A DNA stretch of 10,233 bases from contig JACQJI010000038.1 in assembly GCA_016198045.1 (NCBI GenBank), positions 1 through 10,233 on the forward strand, written 5' to 3'. Both the position numbers and the translations under genes were made by a program. The first letter of the stretch is position 1, and each line of letters starts with the position of its first letter. Of the stretch, positions 6,216 through 10,233 are shown piece by piece. This stretch comes from Candidatus Doudnabacteria bacterium. GTDB taxonomy: Bacteria; Patescibacteriota; Doudnabacteria; UBA920; O2-02-FULL-48-8. The notes beneath the pieces are model-generated. The model did no database searches. It had not been told where the DNA came from and worked only from the letters and a program-made list of their open reading frames with translations.

Positions 6216-6265
6216 GGGTCGAGGTTGTGCGCATTCCGCGCCGCAACCTCGACCCAGATTTTTTT
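6216..6265 (+). terminator. Strong intrinsic terminator of the orphan gene
   Basis: GGGTCGAGGTTG (6216-6227) pairs perfectly over 12 bases with CAACCTCGACCC (6244-6255). The interior GCGC/GCGC (6229-6232 with 6238-6241) can extend the stem. Seven T follow at 6259-6265. The hairpin starts 10 bases after the TAG of the orphan gene. Its T-run overlaps the stop codon of comF on the other strand. No T-run exists on the comF side, so it is mainly directional. Confidence 0.9.
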
Positions 6266-6977
6266 ATCCGTGAGCTGCGGTAATGGCCCAAACTTCGCCC
6301 ACATGCGCTTGTTTGAGCAGTTTGGCGATCTCGTTGAGCGTGGTTCCGGTGGTGGCCACGTCGTCCACCAAAAGAATTTTTTGGCCAGTAACTTCCTTGG
6401 CCACTGCGAAGGCATCAGTAATATTGGTTTTCCTCGATTCTCGATCCAAGTCCGCTTGCGGCTTGGTGTTTTTTGTTCGGATCAGGCCGCTTGCAGCCGG
6501 CAGATTAAGTTGGCTGGCCAGTTTGTCTGCCAGAAGCTGGGACTGGTTGAAGCCCCGCCATTTCAGCCTGCGAGGATGCAACGGCACGGGTATTAGAGTG
6601 AACTTCCCGAAATAGTCTTGCAGGCCTTGCTGCCTGATTGCCTGAATCATCAAGCTGGCCAGTGATCCCGCGAGCGTATCCACAAAGCTGAATTTGAAAG
6701 CGGTAATGATTTTTTTGACGTCTGGATGGGAGTAGGGAAGCGAAGTCACAAATCCGTCCACCGTGTTTCTGCTGGTACAGTCAGGATGCGTTTTTCCAAA
6801 AGGAGACGGTTTTTGGCAAACCAGGCATTGTTGTTTTTGCCTGGGCAGGCTGTCTGTACAGCGGGCGCAAAGATATGCGTTTTCCCGGCCGCAGACTAGG
6901 CAAGAAACAGGAAACACTAGGTCAGTTGCGGCTTGGCCTAGTGCTTTGAGGGTTGTTAGTAATTGGTTATAAGGCAT
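6264..6977 (-). CDS. comF: ComF family phosphoribosyltransferase-fold protein
   Basis: This 237-residue protein belongs to the ComF/GntX family, linked to natural DNA uptake and processing of incoming single strands. Counting from the ATG at 6977, an N-terminal zinc-finger region has CLVC and CARC (C26, C29, C37, C40) and a second CLVC (C51, C54) with C67. The phosphoribosyltransferase domain carries IPVPLHPRRLKWRGFNQSQLLA (129-150) and the PRPP-binding loop ILLVDDVATTGTT (201-213). Length is normal for the family. An upstream in-frame TTG at 7028 would add 17 residues, but these come from a heptad-repeat region and do not look like ComF, so the ATG is preferred. No Shine-Dalgarno is seen. 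The gene lies 90 bases downstream of clpC on the same strand and may be cotranscribed with it. It converges with the orphan gene. Confidence 0.92.
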   Translation of the reverse strand: MPYNQLLTTLKALGQAATDLVFPVSCLVCGRENAYLCARCTDSLPRQKQQCLVCQKPSPFGKTHPDCTSRNTVDGFVTSLPYSHPDVKKIITAFKFSFVDTLAGSLASLMIQAIRQQGLQDYFGKFTLIPVPLHPRRLKWRGFNQSQLLADKLASQLNLPAASGLIRTKNTKPQADLDRESRKTNITDAFAVAKEVTGQKILLVDDVATTGTTLNEIAKLLKQAHVGEVWAITAAHG

Positions 6978-7008
6978 AGCAGCGAGTTTGGTTTTGTGTT
7001 TTTGGTTT

Positions 7009-7036
7009 TTGCGACTACAGACCTTCAACTTACAAC
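7009..7036. repeat. Degenerate heptad array upstream of comF
   Basis: On the + strand the bases read TTGCGAC, TACAGAC, CTTCAAC, TTACAAC: four 7-base units each ending AC, with further similarity between neighbours. They lie in the clpC-comF gap. The period is the same as that of the exact heptads elsewhere in the window, so this looks like a decayed array of the same kind. Confidence 0.55.
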
Positions 7037-7067
7037 TATACTCGCCGCCACGCCTAATAATTTTAAA

Positions 7068-9575
7068 CTAAACCTTAGCCATTTCGACTTGCCTAATCTG
7101 GACTTGTCCGTCGCCGATTTCAATTTTCACCTCGCTTCCTTCTTTGATCTCGCCGTTGATCAGCTTTTCGGCCAGCCGATCCTCGATCAGTTCCTGGATA
7201 TTGCGGCGAATCAGCCTGGCGCCCTGGGCGGCATCATAGCTTTTTTCCGCGATGAACTTGATCAAGTCCTTGTCATAAAAAATTCTAATGCTTTGCTGCT
7301 GGATGATGTGGTCTGACAGTTCTTGCAACTGTAAGACGACGATCTTTTTTATTTCTTCCATGCCGAGCGGGCGGAACACCAAAATTTTATCGATTCTGTT
7401 GAGCAGTTCCGGGCGCATGGCTTGTTTTAAGTTATCCAAGACTTTCTCTTTGGTTTGGTTGTATTCGGCGTCCGCCTGCTTTCGCGGCTCAGTTTCGCCG
7501 GCGCTCAAACTAAAGCCCAAAGCCCCGGCTTGATGCGTCAGATCCGCAGCCCCGATGTTGGAGGTCATGATAATGATGGTATTGCGGAAGTTGACTCTCT
7601 TTCCGGCGGCGTCGGTCAGTTCGCCTTCCTCGAGAATCTGCAGCAGGATGTTGAAGACGTCAGGGTGGGCTTTTTCGATTTCGTCGAACAGGATCACGGC
7701 ATAAGGCTTTTTGCGGATTTCCTCAGTCAGCCGACCGCCCTCTTCATATCCGACGTATCCGGCCGGAGCGCCAATCAGTCTGGCGACGTTGTGGCGTTCC
7801 ATGAATTCCGACATATCCACGCGGATCAAGGCAGTTTTGTCCTCAAACACCTCGGTGGCCAAAACTTTGGCCGTTTCGGTCTTGCCCACGCCAGTTGGCC
7901 CCAGGAATAGAAATGAGGCGATCGGCCGTTTGGGCGAAGTAATCCCGGCGCGGGAGCGGCGGATGGCGGAAGCGATGATTTTGGTGGCTTCTTCCTGGCC
8001 GATGATTTTTGCCTGCAGGGTTTTTTCGAGGTTGGAAAGTTTCTTGGCTTCGCTTTTGATTATTTTGCTGAGCGGAATTTTGGTGATAGATGAGACGGTT
8101 CGGGCGATGTCTTCCGAGCTGATTTCGAAAGCCGTGCCCGGCTTTTTGACCATCGTTTTTTGGTATTCAGCTTTTTGCTTCCTCAGCTTGTCTTCCTGGG
8201 ATTTCAAATGCAGAGCCGTGGTGAAGTCCTGCAGCATCACAGCTTTGGTTTTTTCTTCTTCCAATTTCCGGAGCTCCGCTTCAATTTTTTTGATGATGCG
8301 GATATTCCTGCTTTTGGCATTGATCGTCTTGATGTGGGCCGCGGTTTCGTCGATCAAATCCAGGGCTTTGTCCGGCAGGAAGCGGTCATTGATGTAGCGC
8401 TCCGACAGTTCGACTGCCGATTTGATAGCTTCGTCGGTAATGATAACCCCATGATGCTTTTCGTAATTTGGTCGGAGCCCCTCAAGAATCTGAAGAGATT
8501 CTTCAGTGGACGGTTCTTCCACCAGAATCGGCTGGAAACGCCTTTCCAAGGCCGCGTCATGCTCAATGTGTTTTTTATATTCAACCAGTGTGGTCGCGCC
8601 AATGACGCGAATTTCTCCGCGGGCCAGCGCTGGCTTGAGGATGTTGGCGGCATCCAGCGAACCGGTGGTGGCCCCCGCCCCGACTATGGTATGCAGCTCG
8701 TCAATAAACAGAACGACGTTTAAGTTATCCTTAACTTCATCGATGACTTGTTTCAACCTCTGCTCAAATTCCCCGCGAAACATCGATCCGGCCACGATCA
8801 GCGCCATATCCAAGGTCAGGATTTTTTTGTCGAGCAACGAATCCGGGACTTCGTGTTTGGTTATGGCCAAAGCCAGCCCTTCCACGATCGCGGTTTTGCC
8901 CACGCCAGGTTCGCCGATTAACACCGGATTGTTTTTGGTCCGGCGGTTTAAAATGCTGATGACCCGCTCGATTTCCGCTCGTCGTCCGATGACCGGGTCG
9001 ATTTTTCCTAAGCGCGCTTTTTTGGAAAGATCAGAAGTAAAGTAGTCAAGCGCCGGAGTTTTGGCCGGTTTTTCGTCGGTAATCGGCGGCTCCTCAACGT
9101 TGAGGAGGTCGGGAAACCTGGAAACGTTTTCAAAGATTGAAATCAGATTTTTTCGGAGTTCATTGACTGAAATTTTCAGGTTAAGCAGGATTGAGCGGGC
9201 TTCGTCGGTTTCCATTTCGGTTATGCCGTAGAGGAAATGCTCAGTCCCGATGAACTGGTACTGGTAGCGGGTGGCCACGATGGCCGCTTTTTCTATGACT
9301 TCCCGGAGGTTGTTGGATAATTTCGGCTGCCCGTTCTCGGATTTGATATGGAGTTGGTTCATCCGGATGATTTCGAGGCGCACCATTTCCGGGGTGATTT
9401 TATTCTTCAGCAGGATTTCCGAGGCAAACGAAGAAATTTCCTGAACAATGCCATAAAGCAGATGTTCGGTGCCGATGTGGTCGTGGCGCAATTCTTCCGA
9501 AAGCTTCTGGGAACTGATCAAAGCGCTTTTGGCTCGGGAAGAAAGCCGTTCTAAAATGTAGGAAAAGTGATTCAT
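7068..9575 (-). CDS. clpC: ATP-dependent Clp protease ATP-binding subunit ClpC (Hsp100)
   Basis: This is an 835-residue AAA+ unfoldase that feeds substrates to ClpP. The N-domain has two Clp repeats (about 1-150; HIGTEHLLYGI at 33-43, FIGTEHFLYGI at 108-118). AAA1 has Walker A GEPGVGKT (221-228), Walker B VVLFIDE (287-293) and arginine fingers in ALERRF (342-347). A UVR-type coiled coil at about 434-468 marks ClpC rather than ClpA or ClpB. AAA2 has Walker A GPTGVGKT (559-566), Walker B VILFDE (627-632), pore loop GYVGY (606-610), sensor TSN (671-673) and GAR (785-787). ALGF (685-688) sits where the ClpP-docking VGF/IGF loop is expected. The first pore loop is GSMFRGEFE (263-271), where Bacillus ClpC has GTKYRGEFE. 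The start has no adjacent Shine-Dalgarno. A structured leader and a promoter inside recX lie upstream; comF follows. Confidence 0.96.
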   Translation of the reverse strand: MNHFSYILERLSSRAKSALISSQKLSEELRHDHIGTEHLLYGIVQEISSFASEILLKNKITPEMVRLEIIRMNQLHIKSENGQPKLSNNLREVIEKAAIVATRYQYQFIGTEHFLYGITEMETDEARSILLNLKISVNELRKNLISIFENVSRFPDLLNVEEPPITDEKPAKTPALDYFTSDLSKKARLGKIDPVIGRRAEIERVISILNRRTKNNPVLIGEPGVGKTAIVEGLALAITKHEVPDSLLDKKILTLDMALIVAGSMFRGEFEQRLKQVIDEVKDNLNVVLFIDELHTIVGAGATTGSLDAANILKPALARGEIRVIGATTLVEYKKHIEHDAALERRFQPILVEEPSTEESLQILEGLRPNYEKHHGVIITDEAIKSAVELSERYINDRFLPDKALDLIDETAAHIKTINAKSRNIRIIKKIEAELRKLEEEKTKAVMLQDFTTALHLKSQEDKLRKQKAEYQKTMVKKPGTAFEISSEDIARTVSSITKIPLSKIIKSEAKKLSNLEKTLQAKIIGQEEATKIIASAIRRSRAGITSPKRPIASFLFLGPTGVGKTETAKVLATEVFEDKTALIRVDMSEFMERHNVARLIGAPAGYVGYEEGGRLTEEIRKKPYAVILFDEIEKAHPDVFNILLQILEEGELTDAAGKRVNFRNTIIIMTSNIGAADLTHQAGALGFSLSAGETEPRKQADAEYNQTKEKVLDNLKQAMRPELLNRIDKILVFRPLGMEEIKKIVVLQLQELSDHIIQQQSIRIFYDKDLIKFIAEKSYDAAQGARLIRRNIQELIEDRLAEKLINGEIKEGSEVKIEIGDGQVQIRQVEMAKV

Positions 9576-9587
9576 GCGTCGTAATTG

Positions 9588-9690
9588 GTCGAACCTTCGC
9601 GATTTTGCTCCGCAAAATGCGCTCCGGTCGACTTATTACTCCTTTTCGCAAAAAGTCGTGCTCGCTTCGCTGCGCACCTACTTTTTGCGA
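9588..9690 (-). promoter_or_regulatory. Structured 5' leader of clpC (two large hairpins)
   Basis: Two inverted repeats occupy most of the expected clpC leader. The distal one has perfect 11-base arms, TCGCAAAAAGT (9646-9656) and ACTTTTTGCGA (9680-9690), around 23 bases that also partly pair (GTGC/GCAC). The proximal one spans 9588-9632, with outer GTCGA/TCGAC and inner ATTTTGC/GCAAAAT (9602-9608 with 9612-9618), plus bulges. It ends 12 bases before the clpC ATG. An AAAGGAG (minus strand 9645-9639) lies between them with no start codon at a usable distance. Control of a heat-shock gene by leader structure is possible, but dispersed palindromic repeats are an alternative explanation. Confidence 0.5.
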
Positions 9691-9714
9691 TTAACTAAAG
9701 CATACTTTACTATT

Positions 9715-9742
9715 AGTATACCAGTCATGTCAAACAGGTCAA
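9715..9742 (-). promoter_or_regulatory. Candidate sigma-70 promoter of clpC
   Basis: On the minus strand, TTGACC (9742-9737) is followed after 16 bases by TATACT (9720-9715), preceded by TGG to make an extended -10. Each hexamer has one mismatch from consensus. Transcription would start near 9708, giving a leader of about 133 bases. The -35 and spacer lie within the first codons of recX on the other strand. A direct repeat, TGTCAAA-CA-GGTCAAT on the + strand (9728-9743), covers the -35. Confidence 0.55.
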
Positions 9743-10170
9743 TTGAGAAAATCTATAATAAAGCCCTCAAGCTTCTGGAAAGGCGGCTCCATACCCGCCT
9801 GGAGCTGGAACGCAAGCTGCTGCTAAGAGGTTACGAAGGCCTGCTTGTGGCCGAGGTAATTGAGCGGCTGACCGAGCTCGATTATCTTAATGATCAGCGG
9901 TTTGCCGAGATTTTTTTGGATAACCTGATTAAGTACAAAACTTTTGGTTTCTATGGGCTTAAGGCTAAACTATTGCAGCGGGGGATTGCAAGCAATGAAG
10001 CCGAGCAGTTGTTAAAAGATAAGTTGCCTTTTGAGAAGGAAACAGAAATTGCCCAAAGGGTTTTGGATAAAAAAAGAGAGAAAAATCCGGTTAAGCTGGC
10101 GCAGGCTCTTAGCCGCAAAGGTTTTAGGACACAGGTGATAAAGCAAATATTGGGTTTTACTAATTACTAA
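9727..10170 (+). CDS. recX: Regulatory protein RecX
   Basis: This 147-residue, all-helical RecX protein modulates RecA by binding its filament and inhibiting recombinase and coprotease activity. Sequence hallmarks are ALKLLERRLHTRLELERKLLLRGY (13-36), VIERLTELDYLNDQRFAE (44-61) and ALSRKGF (127-133), which are the expected tandem three-helix repeats. Length fits the family (about 140-165). The frame is open upstream to 9574, but those 51 codons run through the clpC leader repeats and lack RecX similarity, so the ATG at 9727 is chosen. It has no Shine-Dalgarno and very little room for a leader. The gene is divergent from clpC and shares the 5' control region. The last residues, FTNY, are encoded by bases that belong to the downstream TTACTAATTAC repeat. 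No recA is in the window. Confidence 0.9.
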   Translation: MSNRSIEKIYNKALKLLERRLHTRLELERKLLLRGYEGLLVAEVIERLTELDYLNDQRFAEIFLDNLIKYKTFGFYGLKAKLLQRGIASNEAEQLLKDKLPFEKETEIAQRVLDKKREKNPVKLAQALSRKGFRTQVIKQILGFTNY

Positions 10171-10233
10171 TCAGTACGAATATACCAATAGAATTAGGCA
10201 ATTAGTATATTAGTAACCATTCGTAATTAGTAA
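10157..10233. repeat. AT-rich nested inverted and heptad-like repeats after recX
   Basis: TTACTAATTAC (10157-10167) is the exact reverse complement of GTAATTAGTAA (10223-10233, the window end). Between them TACGAAT (10175-10181) is the inverse of ATTCGTA (10219-10225), and AATATA (10179-10184) of TATATT (10206-10211), so overlapping alternative hairpins are possible. TTAG recurs at 7-8 base intervals. The first arm covers the last codons of recX. The array may extend past the window. Confidence 0.6.

Noticed and set aside
5579..6415. A 278-codon minus-strand open frame across the orphan gene and both its terminators
   Set aside because: It runs through two strong hairpins and overlaps comF on the same strand in another frame. 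The + strand ORF has a consensus Shine-Dalgarno and a terminator placed exactly after its stop.
6978..7028. TTG start for ComF adding 17 residues
   Set aside because: The extra residues come from a heptad repeat and Lys-rich A-tract region; ComF similarity begins just after the ATG at 6977.
9574..9726. N-terminal extension of RecX by 51 codons
   Set aside because: The extension is translated palindromic leader sequence, has no RecX similarity, and would overlap the clpC start. The ATG at 9727 gives the normal RecX length.
1..10233. Window as a circular element because both ends carry TAGTAAT-type repeats
   Set aside because: The end repeats are short, low-complexity and not in phase when joined. 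Similar repeats occur internally, and the genes are chromosomal housekeeping types.

Overview
The window looks like chromosomal DNA of a small-genome bacterium of the candidate phyla radiation (Patescibacteria, most like Parcubacteria). This assignment is inferred from gene content and style: secreted TasA-like, lamin-tail and fibronectin-III proteins next to a minimal set of housekeeping genes, few Shine-Dalgarno sites, and intergenic short tandem repeats. No rRNA or other taxonomic marker is present. The eight genes read with the standard bacterial code; stops are TAA (six) and TAG (two).

Region 1 (1-5628, + strand) is a cell-surface module. It opens with a TasA/camelysin-type secreted protein (24-917). 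A palindromic intergenic repeat follows, then an ER-type (SipW-like) signal peptidase with a Ser-His catalytic pair (1079-1615). Next, with overlapping reading frames, come a 920-residue secreted protein (TasA-type N-terminus, six-copy beta-helix-like array, lamin-tail domain, acidic tail; 1590-4352) and a membrane-anchored protein with a TasA-like N-domain, poly-Gly hinge, fibronectin-III domain and three C-terminal membrane helices (4345-5628). The simplest reading is that the peptidase processes the TasA-type proteins for export and assembly of an extracellular fibre or adhesive layer, with the last protein a possible membrane-linked partner.

Region 2 (5643-6265, + strand) is a self-contained unit of higher G+C than its surroundings. 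It has an upstream perfect-palindrome terminator, a candidate extended -10 promoter, a 5' hairpin, a consensus Shine-Dalgarno, an unrecognised 154-residue protein with a hydrophobic N-terminus, and a very strong terminator.

Region 3 (6264-9575, - strand) holds comF (a phosphoribosyltransferase-fold DNA-uptake protein) downstream of clpC (Hsp100 unfoldase). clpC has a good candidate promoter inside the start of recX and a roughly 130-base leader containing two large hairpins.

Region 4 (9727-10233, + strand) is recX, divergent from clpC, followed by AT-rich repeats to the window end.

A theme running through the window is tandem repetition with a 7-base period (TAGTAAT, AATAGTT, GATAACA and a degenerate NNNNNAC form). 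It occurs at the left edge, before sipW, upstream of comF, after recX, and twice inside the 920-residue gene, where it is translated in frame. No tRNA, rRNA, CRISPR, transposase or phage gene is visible.
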